A stretch of 64,000 bases of DNA from Acidobacteriota bacterium (GCA_013152385.1 JAADGL010000032.1:1-64000), one strand, 5' to 3'; counted from the first letter of the stretch, positions 8,659 through 18,056 are shown. A program made the numbers and translations. Notes: generated from the letters alone by a model not told the origin.

Positions 8659-11638
8659 ATGGTTCCAATGAAATTTTCCGGCGCCAGGTATTTCCGGGCT
8701 TTAAAATGGCGCCGGTACCGGTTTTCCCATTGATACGGACAGGCAGAGGCTTATCCATGTGCAGCACACGGACATGGGGGGTTCTTTCTGCCGTTGGAAC
8801 CGTTTTCAGCCAGTCCCAGTCAACAAAATTTCGTTTATCCGGTTTCCCCACATGAATATAGCCCAGTTTCATGGACACCATGTTGTGAAAAAAATGGCTG
8901 CCGTGGGACGGTTCCACCCGGAAATTTCCCAGATGAGATTCCACAAAAACCGCAGCCTGGGAAATCTGTTCCCAGTCCACCGGTATTCCAAGCCAGGGAT
9001 CGCTGGTGGCCCAGCGGCCGAAACCGATAAGAATGTAATGACGCTCTTCTTTCCGGAACCGGGCATTGATTCTGCCGATTTCCATGGCAATTTCCCGGCT
9101 GTTGGCTACATTAAAGGTTTCGGGGTCCACAAGAACAATGTCCCGGAGGTCATTGAAACTGCCGTTTCCCAGAGCTTTTTCCGAAAAGCAGAATGCGGTT
9201 TCCTCGGTTCCGGCAGGAATGGCAATGTCTTCGGTTTCCATTCCCACCACCATGGGCCGAATCTGAAGAAAATAGAAATCACCGCTCCATCGGCTGTTTC
9301 GGGACAAATTCAAGGCGAATTCGATTTCCACCGGAGAACCGAAAGCCTCTTCCCCGATTTCCAGCGCTTCCCGGAGAATTTCCGCCAGCGGAAACATCCG
9401 GTGTTTCAGGATATGGGCGAATGTAACAACTTTGGGGCCGTCCCGCCCCACGGTGTCCCGGAGGCGGCCGTCTTCGGGGCAGAATGTACTGCCGACATAA
9501 AACAGACTTCCGTCTTCCAATGCCGCGGAGAGGGGAAGACGGACAAGTGAAAAACCTTCATTGTTGCGAATTTTCATTGCAGGATTGTTCAAATCCAGCG
9601 CATAGAGTTCACTCTGGCTGTTCCGAATCAATTCACCGATGTTTCCATATGGTGGATTGGCTGCCGGATGATGGGGAGAGAAACGATAGGTCTTTTTGCC
9701 GTCAACAATGGTTTTTCCCAACCCCAACGCAAGATGGACAATCCCTTCTTCCGGCTTCATTCCGGTAAACGGATAGAAGTTGTAGGATTGAGCCACCCCT
9801 GAAATGACGGGATAAAATCCGTTTTTAAACGGTTTTCCGACAATTTCCTGAACAATTACCGCCATTTTTTCCTCTTCAATCCTCAAATTTGAACTGATGG
9901 CATATTGGCGGGGAGAAATCAGATATACTGAAGCATACACCAGTTTGATTGCTTCCATCAGCTGACGACGCCGGGTTCTGGGCTCCGGATGGTTGTTGGG
10001 CAGCATGAATGTTTTATACATTCCGGCAAAAGGCAGTGCTTTGGAATCTTCCAGAAGGCTGGAGGAACGGACCGCAATGGGGGTTCGAACCTCGTCCACA
10101 AAACGGCGGACCGCCTCTTTGACCGACGCGGGGACCCGGGCTTTCCGGAAGAGCCGGACCACTTCCCGGTCGGTTTCACACGCCATTGCCTGCTCATGGA
10201 GGCTGTTGGATGCCATAAACTCGTCAAACAGGTCTGTACTGATTACAAAAGTATCCGGGATGTTGATGGTGCTGCTCTCATGATGAATCAGCTCCCGGAT
10301 TTGCGGCAGAAGGGAATTGAGAAAAGCAATTCCCCTCGCTTTGCCTCCGATGGAACCGCTTCCCAGACGCATGAACCGGTGCCGCGTATCAAAATGTGCT
10401 TTGCCGAAATCGGCAATAGCTCCGCTCATTTCCCGGCGGAAAAACATTTCCAGTGTATGTCCGATATAGTCCCTTATTTCCGAGAGATTTTCAAAGTCTT
10501 CAATTTTCCGGTGCCGGATTTCTTCCGCCATTTCAAATTCGCCCCGGGCACGGAGCCAGATGGAAAAATGATTGCCCCGGGCATGAAAAAGGAGGCTTTC
10601 CAGAGGAATTGTATGGATTTTCTCTATCATTTCCTCAATGTTCCGTGCCCGGTCCACCTCGGTACCGTCCGGAAGGCGGAAACAGAAATCTCCGAAACCG
10701 AAATTGCCCCGGATAAATTTTCGCAGTTCGCTGTCCAGCTGAGGATCATCTTTTTTCAGAAATGCCAGCCCTTCTTCCTTTGCAACGATGGCGGTATCTT
10801 CCTCCATGGATTGAATCAGGATGGGCAGATCCGGTGTTTTTCTGCGCATGGATCGAGCCAGGCGAATTCCCGCACGGGGATCCATGATTTCCTTCCGGGG
10901 AAAACGGATATCCGAGATAACACCAAGGAGAAGATTTTTATACCTTTTTTCCACCGCTTTCGCCTGTTCATAGGTTTCCACAAGCAGAATCCGGGGACGC
11001 GCCCGCATCCGCATCATCCGTTGATAATCGTTGACACTGTCGGAAACCAGATACCGGGTCTGTTTCAATACCTCGGTGTAGAGAATCGGGAAAATAAAAG
11101 AATAGTGCCGGGGCGAATCCTCCACGAGAAGAATAATCTGAACCCCCAGTTTCGCGTCCGCCGGAGCATTTTTCATGTCTTCCACATACTTGATAATCGC
11201 CAGCAGAATCCGGGTATCTCCGAACCAGTAAAAAACCTTGTCAATGGTCTCCGTTCGGCGGATGGCAACCAGTGTTTCCGGCGAAACCGGTTCGTATGTC
11301 AGCATTACCACCGGAATCCCGGGGGAAGTTTTTTTTATCCTTCCGCCCAGCTCCATTGCCGAGAGCCCGGAGACGTGGGGCATGGTAATTACCAGGTCGA
11401 AGCGGTGTGCCGCCACCAGCTCCAGTGCTTCAACTGCTGTGGATACCCGTGTGATTTTCGGAATAAAACGGAGATTCAAGTCCACATATTCACTGAAAAT
11501 GCGTTCCGAAATCCGTCCATCCTCTTCCAGCACAAATGCGTCATAGAGGCTGGACACCAGAAGAATTTCCCGGACCCGGTACTGCATCAGGTCATGAAAC
11601 CCACTGAATTTCGGCCGGTAATCACTGTTCAGTTTCAT
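8657..11638 (-). CDS. PEP/pyruvate-binding domain protein with receiver-like N-terminus
   Basis: At 993 residues the protein starts with about 330 residues of response-regulator-like sequence (VREILLVSSLYDAFVLEEDG, and LVEDSPRHY further on). A PPDK/PEP-synthase nucleotide-binding domain follows, with GSIGGKARGIAFLNS near residue 435, PIAVRSSSLLEDS, FAGMYKTF, and the closing EIEFAL and YFLQIRPM strands. The phosphohistidine and TIM-barrel PEP domains of PpsA or PpdK are missing. Instead a C-terminal block containing GFGRWATSDPWLG occurs, and it also occurs in the divergent neighbour. It may sense or transfer phosphate; the reaction is unknown. Confidence 0.75.
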   Translation of the reverse strand: MKLNSDYRPKFSGFHDLMQYRVREILLVSSLYDAFVLEEDGRISERIFSEYVDLNLRFIPKITRVSTAVEALELVAAHRFDLVITMPHVSGLSAMELGGRIKKTSPGIPVVMLTYEPVSPETLVAIRRTETIDKVFYWFGDTRILLAIIKYVEDMKNAPADAKLGVQIILLVEDSPRHYSFIFPILYTEVLKQTRYLVSDSVNDYQRMMRMRARPRILLVETYEQAKAVEKRYKNLLLGVISDIRFPRKEIMDPRAGIRLARSMRRKTPDLPILIQSMEEDTAIVAKEEGLAFLKKDDPQLDSELRKFIRGNFGFGDFCFRLPDGTEVDRARNIEEMIEKIHTIPLESLLFHARGNHFSIWLRARGEFEMAEEIRHRKIEDFENLSEIRDYIGHTLEMFFRREMSGAIADFGKAHFDTRHRFMRLGSGSIGGKARGIAFLNSLLPQIRELIHHESSTINIPDTFVISTDLFDEFMASNSLHEQAMACETDREVVRLFRKARVPASVKEAVRRFVDEVRTPIAVRSSSLLEDSKALPFAGMYKTFMLPNNHPEPRTRRRQLMEAIKLVYASVYLISPRQYAISSNLRIEEEKMAVIVQEIVGKPFKNGFYPVISGVAQSYNFYPFTGMKPEEGIVHLALGLGKTIVDGKKTYRFSPHHPAANPPYGNIGELIRNSQSELYALDLNNPAMKIRNNEGFSLVRLPLSAALEDGSLFYVGSTFCPEDGRLRDTVGRDGPKVVTFAHILKHRMFPLAEILREALEIGEEAFGSPVEIEFALNLSRNSRWSGDFYFLQIRPMVVGMETEDIAIPAGTEETAFCFSEKALGNGSFNDLRDIVLVDPETFNVANSREIAMEIGRINARFRKEERHYILIGFGRWATSDPWLGIPVDWEQISQAAVFVESHLGNFRVEPSHGSHFFHNMVSMKLGYIHVGKPDKRNFVDWDWLKTVPTAERTPHVRVLHMDKPLPVRINGKTGTGAILKPGNTWRRKISLEP

Positions 11639-11659
11639 TTTTTCCCTTCCTTGTTTTCT

Positions 11660-11688
11660 ATCTTAAGGCAAAACCGCGCCGGAATCAA
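11660..11688 (-). promoter_or_regulatory. Putative promoter of the receiver/PEP-binding gene
   Basis: On the minus strand this reads TTGATT, a 17-base spacer and TAAGAT, 22 bases before the ATG at 11638. A possible plus-strand -10 (TACAAT, 11718-11723) for the divergent gene lies close by, so the two PEP-binding genes share a compact divergent control region. Confidence 0.5.
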
Positions 11689-11751
11689 TCAACCCTGTTG
11701 TTTTCCTTCGTATCGTGTACAATAGAGATACCCCTGAACGGAGGCGAACGA

Positions 11752-14046
11752 TTGAAACAAGCGTGTGAAGAACGGGCATTTATCATCAGCCGCATGATTA
11801 CACGTTATCCGGTTCTTGCGGACCGGATTCGTAAACGGATGCGCCGTATTCTACGCAAAAAAATAAAGATAACAGAAAGTTTTCTGCAGAATGAAGCTGT
11901 AAAAAAAGCAATTTTCGACCAAAAGAGAGAAGGCCTCACAGATCCGGTCCGTCAGGAATCTGCCGAACGCTGGGAAACCCGTGTCCGGGAACATCTCAGG
12001 CAGCTGACCGACTACTACTTTGCCTGCCACTTTTCCCTCTCCACCGTAATTGAGATTGTGGACGACATTAAATTCATGAATCTTCAGCTTCAGGAAATGA
12101 TTGACATGGCAGACACCCCTTTTGAATTGCAGGATAAGGTTGAACAACTGAAAAACGGAAAGGGCGGAGAAACAGACGATGAGGACGCGGAACTGGAACA
12201 CCTGAAAGTAAACATGATCCGGGCTTTTATCAGTGAACGGCTGGATTTTATCGGCATAGCAAAGAAGACCTTTACCTTCAATGACCTTCAGGAAATCAAG
12301 GCCAGAATTATCGGCACCGGGAAAATCGGGGGAAAAGCGGCGGGAATGCTGCTGGCCTATGCCATGCTGCAGCGGGCGCGGGAAAAGGACAACGATGCGC
12401 CGGAAGTGGCAATCCCCGCCTGTTACTATCTCGGGTCCGATGTGTTCTATCAGTTCTTCGAAGAAAACGAGGCACTGTTTTTTCAGGTCCAGAAATACAA
12501 ATCCGTCGAACAGGTGGAAAAAGAATACGAGGCACTGAAAAAAAAGGTGGAGGCATACCGCTTTCCGTCAAGCGTTACTGTCAAACTGCAGAATCTTCTG
12601 AATAAATTCAAGGGGATGCCAATGGTGGTGCGCTCCTCGTCCCTGTTGGAAGACGATGTCCAAACCTCTTTTGCAGGGAAATACGAAAGTGTTTTTGTCG
12701 CCAACAGCGGCAAACCAGAAGAAAACCTGGAAGAAATGATTCGGGCAATCAAAACCGTTTATGCGTCTGTTTTTTCTCCCGATGTGATTGCCTATCGGAA
12801 AGAAAAGAATCTTGTGGATTACGATGAAAAAATGGCCGTTCTCATCCAGAATGTCGTAGGCAGTCACCGGAATGGAATGTTTTCCCCCTTTGTTGCGGGC
12901 GTGGGGTTTTCGTTGAATATGTTCAAATGGAGCCCGCGAATCAATGAAGAAGACGGGCTGCTCCGGATGGTTCTGGGACTTGGAACCCGGGCGGTGGAAC
13001 GGGTCGGAAACGATTACACAAGGCTGGTCCCGCTGACGGATCCAATGCTCCGCCCGGAAAAGAGCCCGGCCGAATTGAGCCGCTATTCCCAGAAACAGGT
13101 GGACATGCTTAACCTGAGCCAGCGGAGAGTGGAGGCTGTTCCCGTTAGAACAGCCGAATCTCATTTCCGCCGGGATGAAATTTCATTGGCAATGTCTCTT
13201 TTGAGGGATGGCTATCTCACGGATTCCTGGTTCAGCCGGAGTCCCGGCGACCGGCCAATCGTAACTTTAAACGGAGTGCTGAAAGGAGAATTTCCCCATA
13301 CGTATAAACATGCGCTGGACATTCTGAAAAAGGGCCATGGGATGCATGTGGATACTGAATTTGCCGTTGATTTCAATGAGAAGACCGGCAAAATGAAAAT
13401 TTTTCTTCTTCAGTGCCGGCCGCTGGCACGGGGAGCGAGGCTGGCACCGGTCAGCCTTCCGAATCCGGGCAGGAAAGAGGACATTCTCTTCAAAGCCACC
13501 GGAATTACCCCATGCGGTGTAGCGACGGGACTACGCTATATCGTCTGGGTGGATCCCGCCGCTTACCGGAAACTTCCGGAAGAACAGATGCGGCGTGCAG
13601 TGGGGACTGTTGTCGGTTTGCTGAACAGAAAACTCCCGGCCAAAGATTTTGTCATGTTCGGGCCGGGCCGCTGGGGGACATGCGATGTAAAGCTGGGGGT
13701 CAATGTCCGGTACGGCGACATCAACAATTGCGCGGTTCTGGTGGAACTGGCCGAAAGAGAAAGCGGATTTTCATCGGATGTTTCCTACGGCACACATTTT
13801 TATCTGGACCTCATTGAGGCAAATATTTTCCCCCTCTCCATTTTTCTGGATGACACGGCCACTGAATTCAACAGCGGCTTTATTCGAAACGCAACCAATC
13901 GGCTCAGGGAACTGTTACCGGAACACAGGGATCTTGCGGAAGTTATCCGGGTGGTGGACCTGGAAGCGGAAATTCCCGGGAAACGGCTTTCCATTTACAT
14001 GAGTCTGAGAAGAGGACGCTCAATGGGCGTACTGGAGGAATTATGA
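11752..14046 (+). CDS. PEP/pyruvate-binding domain protein, shorter paralogue
   Basis: This 764-residue protein has about 180 residues of charged N-terminal sequence, then a PPDK-like nucleotide-binding domain (GTGKIGGKAAGMLLAY near residue 190, MPMVVRSSSLLEDD, SFAGKYESVF, closing with KIFLLQCRPL). It lacks the phosphohistidine domain of true PEP synthases. Near residue 633 the block GPGRWGTCDVKLG and the later SYGTHFYLDL match the C-terminus of its divergent neighbour. I take the TTG start because GGAGG lies seven bases upstream. The stop overlaps the methyltransferase start in ATGA. Role unknown; a regulatory kinase or transferase is possible. Confidence 0.75.
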   Translation: MKQACEERAFIISRMITRYPVLADRIRKRMRRILRKKIKITESFLQNEAVKKAIFDQKREGLTDPVRQESAERWETRVREHLRQLTDYYFACHFSLSTVIEIVDDIKFMNLQLQEMIDMADTPFELQDKVEQLKNGKGGETDDEDAELEHLKVNMIRAFISERLDFIGIAKKTFTFNDLQEIKARIIGTGKIGGKAAGMLLAYAMLQRAREKDNDAPEVAIPACYYLGSDVFYQFFEENEALFFQVQKYKSVEQVEKEYEALKKKVEAYRFPSSVTVKLQNLLNKFKGMPMVVRSSSLLEDDVQTSFAGKYESVFVANSGKPEENLEEMIRAIKTVYASVFSPDVIAYRKEKNLVDYDEKMAVLIQNVVGSHRNGMFSPFVAGVGFSLNMFKWSPRINEEDGLLRMVLGLGTRAVERVGNDYTRLVPLTDPMLRPEKSPAELSRYSQKQVDMLNLSQRRVEAVPVRTAESHFRRDEISLAMSLLRDGYLTDSWFSRSPGDRPIVTLNGVLKGEFPHTYKHALDILKKGHGMHVDTEFAVDFNEKTGKMKIFLLQCRPLARGARLAPVSLPNPGRKEDILFKATGITPCGVATGLRYIVWVDPAAYRKLPEEQMRRAVGTVVGLLNRKLPAKDFVMFGPGRWGTCDVKLGVNVRYGDINNCAVLVELAERESGFSSDVSYGTHFYLDLIEANIFPLSIFLDDTATEFNSGFIRNATNRLRELLPEHRDLAEVIRVVDLEAEIPGKRLSIYMSLRRGRSMGVLEEL

Positions 14047-14792
14047 TTTCATCCCCGGGCAATCCCGCCATTAAAACATTGAAAAAACTGAAACACCGGA
14101 AATACAGACGACGGATGAAGCAGTTTCTGGTGGATGACGCCGATGTATTTCTGGAAGCGGTCAAGGCCGGACATCGGCCGGAACATGTTTACGCATGTGC
14201 AAACCTTCCTTTCCTGGAAGAATTTTACCCCGCCGAAGTTAAGGAATCTCTCCTTGCTCCGATTTCCGACATGGCTTCGTTTTCCGGTTTTATTGCGATT
14301 TTTTCTTCCATTGAGCCGGAAAGGGAACGGGAAGACGAAAGGGTTGTCGTTCTGGACGGGGTTCAGGATCCGGCAAACGTGGGCGCCATTCTCCGCTGCG
14401 CGGTACAGTTCGGTGTCACCGCCGCCTGGCTTGATGACGACTGTGCAGACCCTTTTTCACTCCGGGCACTCCGTGCGGCAAAGGGGGGCACTTTTAACCT
14501 GACACCGATGCGTTTCAGCAAGCAGGAACTGGAGCTGAAACTCAATGCTCCGGACAGAACCGTTTATGCAGCAGATACAAGGGGAGGGGAGGCCCTGAAT
14601 CTGATTACACCTGAACTTCCCTTTGCCCTTATCATGGGAAGTGAAGGTTCCGGAATCAGTGAAGTACTTCGCGAACAGGCGGATATACGGATCACGATTC
14701 CCGGTACAGGTGCCATTGAGTCCCTGAATGTTGCAGTTGCGGCAGGCATTATTCTCTACCACTTCAACTCAAAAACGGAGGAAAAGCACTAA
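14043..14792 (+). CDS. TrmH-family (SpoU) RNA 2'-O-methyltransferase
   Basis: The 249-residue protein carries the three SpoU/TrmH motifs of SAM-dependent RNA ribose methyltransferases: VLDGVQDPANVGAILRCA near residue 103, LIMGSEGSGIS near 197, and IPGTGAIESLNVAVAAGI near the end, which form the trefoil-knot cofactor site. The N-terminal part (NPAIKTLKKLKHRKYRRR) resembles the RNA-binding extension of RlmB/TsnR-like proteins. The target, 23S rRNA or tRNA, cannot be told. It is translationally coupled to the preceding PEP-binding gene. Confidence 0.9.
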   Translation: MISSPGNPAIKTLKKLKHRKYRRRMKQFLVDDADVFLEAVKAGHRPEHVYACANLPFLEEFYPAEVKESLLAPISDMASFSGFIAIFSSIEPEREREDERVVVLDGVQDPANVGAILRCAVQFGVTAAWLDDDCADPFSLRALRAAKGGTFNLTPMRFSKQELELKLNAPDRTVYAADTRGGEALNLITPELPFALIMGSEGSGISEVLREQADIRITIPGTGAIESLNVAVAAGIILYHFNSKTEEKH

Positions 14793-14805
14793 GCTCCGAT
14801 CGTGC

Positions 14806-14834
14806 TTCACTCCATTCTTTGTTTCTGGTATGAT
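14806..14834 (+). promoter_or_regulatory. Putative promoter of the OPT transporter operon
   Basis: TTCACT, a 17-base spacer and TATGAT lie about 30 bases upstream of the transporter start, in the only gap between the methyltransferase and transporter genes. Confidence 0.45.
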
Positions 14835-14866
14835 AGCGGGGAATATTCCGAATGGGGGAGGTAGAT

Positions 14867-16885
14867 TTGAGTTTCAAACCCTTTATTTCCGCAGATCAGA
14901 ATTTGAAGGAATTCACTGTCCGCGGACTGATTATCGGTCTTCTTCTCGCAGTGATTCTGGGAGCCGCCAACGCTTACCTGGGATTGAAAGCGGGGATGAC
15001 GATCGCTGCAACTTATCCGGCTGCCGTACTGGGAATGGCAATATTGCGCCTGTTCAAAGACAACAACATTCTGGAAGAAAACGTTGTCCGTACGGTGGGC
15101 TCCATCGGTGAGTCCATCGCTGCCGGCGCAATTTTCACCCTGCCGGCATTCTTGATTTCAGGGGTCTGGGACCCTGAGTTTTTCGGTTCTTTTGCCGGAT
15201 ACTGGAAATCCACCGTCATTATGCTGGTGGGCGGCATTATCGGCATCCTCTTTGTCACCCTGCTCCGCCGGGTCATGGTGGAAGATGCCACACTGCCGTT
15301 TCCGGAATCCCTGGCCGCATCCGAAATCCACAAAGCCGGCCGTTCCGGAGTGACCGGTGCCAAATACCTGTTTTATGCCATGTTTACCGGTGGATTGGTG
15401 GAATTTCTGAAAAACTTCCACGTATTCAAGGGAAGCTGGGAAGCATTTATCGGTTTTGCCCAGAAAATTGTTCCGGGGACCGCAAAAGCAAAGGCCGGAT
15501 TTGCCGGTGTCAACACCGGTGGCGGGTTTCTGCTGAAATCACCGGCATTGAGCCCGGCGTTCTTCGGTGTCGGCTACATCATCGGGCCGGTGCTGGCCGC
15601 GCTGAACTTTGCCGGTGGTGTTCTGGCCTGGGGCTTGTTTGTTCCGCTTCTCATGCTGGTGCTGGCACCTCAGTACCTCCCATTTGTTCACAGTGGTGCC
15701 ATGACCTGGGTAGAAGTTTCAAAGGTAATTTTTGCAACAATCGTAAAACCGATTGCCATCGGGGGTATGCTGATGAGTGCCGCGTACACCCTGTACGGAA
15801 TGCGGAAATCCCTTTTTGCCGGCATTAAACGCTCGGTGGATGATGTGAAGAAAGCGGCAACCGCCAAATCCACAACAATCCGCACCGACAAAGACCTGAA
15901 TATCAAATTTGTTTTTGCCGGAATGGCAATTCTCGCCGTAATTACCTTTATCGTTTACTGGTGGTTTATGGGCTGGGGTTCCGCCGCTTTCTGGCCTGCA
16001 CTGGTGGCAGCTCTGGTGATGCTGGTGGCAGGCTTTTTCTTTGCCGCCGTGTCCGGATATCTGGTCGGGCTTATCGGTTCATCCAACAACCCCATCTCCG
16101 GGCTGACCATCTCTACTCTCGTGGTGGCGGCCATTCTCATGGTGGCGCTGGGCGCCAAGGGGAAAGACGGAATTATTGTGGTTCTCGCGGTGGCCGGTGT
16201 GGTGTGCGTTTCCGCGGCTGTTGCCGGTGAAATGCTCCAGGACCTGAAAGTCGGATATATCCTCGGCGGTACACCATGGAAAATGGAAATCGCCGATTTA
16301 ATCGGCGTCGTGGTCGCTGCATCTGTCATGTGGGTGCCTCTCTTCATTCTCAACGCCGGCGACTTGAAACAGGCTGCCATTGACGGCCATATCGGTGGAT
16401 TCGGCGGCGATGTGCTGGCCGCGCCCCAGGCCGGGCTGATGGCACAGCTCTCCAAGGGAATCGTAGGCGGCAATATGGTCTGGCCGCTGATCATTGTCGG
16501 CATCATCATGGCTATCGGGTTTATCCTGCTGCGCGTAAAGAGCCCGATGCTGGTTTGCGTTGGGATGTATCTTTCCTTTGAGACAGTTGCCGCAATTTTT
16601 GTCGGTGGCATCATCCGTTGGGTGATTGACTCCATTATTGAAAAGCGCAATGTAAGCGCCGACGAAAAATCTTCGGTGGAAAACCGCGGAGTTCTGGTGG
16701 CTTCCGGCCTCATAGCGGGAGAGGCACTAATGGGCCTTCTCTTTGCCGCCCTTGCATTTTTTGATGTGCGGGTGCCGGACCTCTGGCCCAACTCCAACTT
16801 CATTGTCAGTATTTTTGTCATGTTTGCCCTGGGCTATATGCTGGTGAAAATCCCTCTGGGCGCATTGAACGAAAAGAATGACTGA
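14867..16885 (+). CDS. OPT-family oligopeptide transporter
   Basis: A highly hydrophobic 672-residue inner-membrane protein with many predicted transmembrane segments, which begin with LIIGLLLAVILGAANAYLGL. The signatures AGMTIAATYPAAVLGM and the C-terminal GLIAGEALMGLL match OPT transporters, which import oligopeptides or metal-chelator complexes by proton symport. I prefer the TTG start because GGGGGAGG lies five bases upstream; an in-frame ATG five codons earlier contains this site. The 3' end overlaps the PqqD-like gene by eight bases. Substrate unknown. Confidence 0.9.
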   Translation: MSFKPFISADQNLKEFTVRGLIIGLLLAVILGAANAYLGLKAGMTIAATYPAAVLGMAILRLFKDNNILEENVVRTVGSIGESIAAGAIFTLPAFLISGVWDPEFFGSFAGYWKSTVIMLVGGIIGILFVTLLRRVMVEDATLPFPESLAASEIHKAGRSGVTGAKYLFYAMFTGGLVEFLKNFHVFKGSWEAFIGFAQKIVPGTAKAKAGFAGVNTGGGFLLKSPALSPAFFGVGYIIGPVLAALNFAGGVLAWGLFVPLLMLVLAPQYLPFVHSGAMTWVEVSKVIFATIVKPIAIGGMLMSAAYTLYGMRKSLFAGIKRSVDDVKKAATAKSTTIRTDKDLNIKFVFAGMAILAVITFIVYWWFMGWGSAAFWPALVAALVMLVAGFFFAAVSGYLVGLIGSSNNPISGLTISTLVVAAILMVALGAKGKDGIIVVLAVAGVVCVSAAVAGEMLQDLKVGYILGGTPWKMEIADLIGVVVAASVMWVPLFILNAGDLKQAAIDGHIGGFGGDVLAAPQAGLMAQLSKGIVGGNMVWPLIIVGIIMAIGFILLRVKSPMLVCVGMYLSFETVAAIFVGGIIRWVIDSIIEKRNVSADEKSSVENRGVLVASGLIAGEALMGLLFAALAFFDVRVPDLWPNSNFIVSIFVMFALGYMLVKIPLGALNEKND

Positions 16886-17231
16886 AGAAAAAGCTAAAAA
16901 CCTCTTAACCCTGATTCCGAAACGGATTCGGGAATTTGAAATGGAAGGGGAGAAGGTGGTTATCCTTCTCCCCCGTTTCGCAACCGGCTGGCCGGCCCGG
17001 CATATTCAGCCGAGGCTGAAAAAACCGAACATGAAGGTGAAACTGGATGAAATCGGCACTCTGGTATGGCAGCTGATTGACGGCCACCGAACAGTCATGG
17101 ATATAACCGAAGAAGTCGGCGAACGGTTCGGAGAAAGGGTAAATCCGCCCCACCAGCGGGTGGGGATATTTATTACCATGATGAAAAACGAGGGAATGAT
17201 TAAACTGGAGGACCCGGACGATGATTCGTGA
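16878..17231 (+). CDS. PqqD-like peptide-chaperone domain protein
   Basis: The 117-residue protein contains a PqqD-type fold from about residue 50 on: LDEIGTLVWQLIDG, DITEEVGERFG and FITMMKNEGMIKL match the winged-helix pattern of PqqD. Family members present a precursor peptide to radical-SAM enzymes, but stand-alone relatives occur without PQQ genes, and none are seen here. It overlaps the OPT transporter upstream and the rhodanese gene downstream, so all belong to one transcript. The first 45 residues carry no motif I know. Confidence 0.75.
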   Translation: MTEEKAKNLLTLIPKRIREFEMEGEKVVILLPRFATGWPARHIQPRLKKPNMKVKLDEIGTLVWQLIDGHRTVMDITEEVGERFGERVNPPHQRVGIFITMMKNEGMIKLEDPDDDS

Positions 17232-17673
17232 ACTGGCAGTTGTTTTCGGTTTGACACTGATGGTGGCACTGACTGTTTTTGCAGCGACACCGCCCAAAAA
17301 AATTGAGAAAAAGGAAAGTACGGAAAAGGTTTATAAGATTTTCAACGAGGGAAATGCACTGTTCCTTGATGCCCGGCCGTTTCCCCAATTTAAAGCAGGG
17401 CATATTCCCGGTGCCATTAACCTGCCGATTCACGGAGAAAAAGGAATGGAGCTTCTGTTTCAGCTGGAAGACATGCTTCAATCCGCTCCGAAACTGGTTG
17501 TTTACTGCACCGGAATCGGGTGTGATCTCAGTGAACTTCTGGCAAAAAGATTGCTGGAACTGGGAATCCCCAAAGCAAAAATCATCGTATTTAAAGGAGG
17601 AATGGGCGCATGGAAGAAAGCCGGCTATCCGGTTTCAAAAGATATCGGCTTCCAGAAATCCTTGCAACCCTGA
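17221..17673 (+). CDS. Exported rhodanese-like protein
   Basis: A single rhodanese domain of about 110 residues follows a signal peptide or membrane anchor (about residues 4-22). LFLDARPFPQFKAGHIPGAINLP is split by the usual rhodanese sequence signature, and the active-site loop is VYCTGIGCDLSELLA, with the catalytic cysteine in C-T-G-I-G and a second cysteine three residues later. It could handle sulfane sulfur or a thiol redox step in the periplasm. The gene starts 10 bases inside the PqqD-like gene, and its last 64 bases overlap the MauE-like gene in another frame. Confidence 0.82.
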   Translation: MIRELAVVFGLTLMVALTVFAATPPKKIEKKESTEKVYKIFNEGNALFLDARPFPQFKAGHIPGAINLPIHGEKGMELLFQLEDMLQSAPKLVVYCTGIGCDLSELLAKRLLELGIPKAKIIVFKGGMGAWKKAGYPVSKDIGFQKSLQP

Positions 17674-18056
17674 GCCGTTTCGGGCTTGCCGCTGTTTTTC
17701 TTTACGCGGCAGTACCGAAGTTGCTGGGGTGGCCGGCTTTCTCAGAAGCGGTTCTCCGGTACCATCTGCTTCCAGAATTCATTGTTCCTGTGTTTTCACT
17801 GACATTGGCATCGCTGGAGCTGGTGCTCGGGTTTCTTCTTCTCACCGGAGTTTATCTCCGCCTCTCTGCGTGGTTAACTATTGTGCTCAACGTTTTGTTT
17901 ATCATCGCCATGGGCCAGGCCATGCTTCGGGGCATTGATACCGGCTGCGGCTGTTTTGCCACATCTGAAAATCCGCTGACTGGCATTGACATTCTGCGGG
18001 ATATTGTCTTTATTGCAATGGCCGGATTGGTAATCCGGATGGGAAAAGAAAAATGA
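17610..18056 (+). CDS. MauE/DoxX-family membrane protein
   Basis: The 148-residue protein has four probable membrane helices (ILATLSRFGLAAVFLYAAVPK, split across a Pro-Lys turn, then three more) and the conserved DTGCGCFA cysteine pair near residue 110 found in MauE-type proteins. MauE helps form disulfides in methylamine dehydrogenase; relatives act in periplasmic thiol redox. Pairing with an exported rhodanese suggests a sulfur or thiol relay, which is inference. The ATG, preceded by AAAGGAGG, lies inside the rhodanese gene. Confidence 0.8.
   Translation: MEESRLSGFKRYRLPEILATLSRFGLAAVFLYAAVPKLLGWPAFSEAVLRYHLLPEFIVPVFSLTLASLELVLGFLLLTGVYLRLSAWLTIVLNVLFIIAMGQAMLRGIDTGCGCFATSENPLTGIDILRDIVFIAMAGLVIRMGKEK

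Noticed and set aside
10083-10093. GGTTCGAACC, resembling a tRNA T-loop
   Set aside because: It lies within a clear coding region and no acceptor or anticodon stem can be drawn around it.
9989-11725. A 578-codon open frame antisense to the receiver/PEP-binding gene
   Set aside because: It has no recognisable family and its composition mirrors the sense gene; a shadow of it.
17279-17938. A 219-codon frame over rhodanese and MauE-like genes
   Set aside because: It is in a third frame with no motif, whereas the two genes in the other frames are clearly coding.
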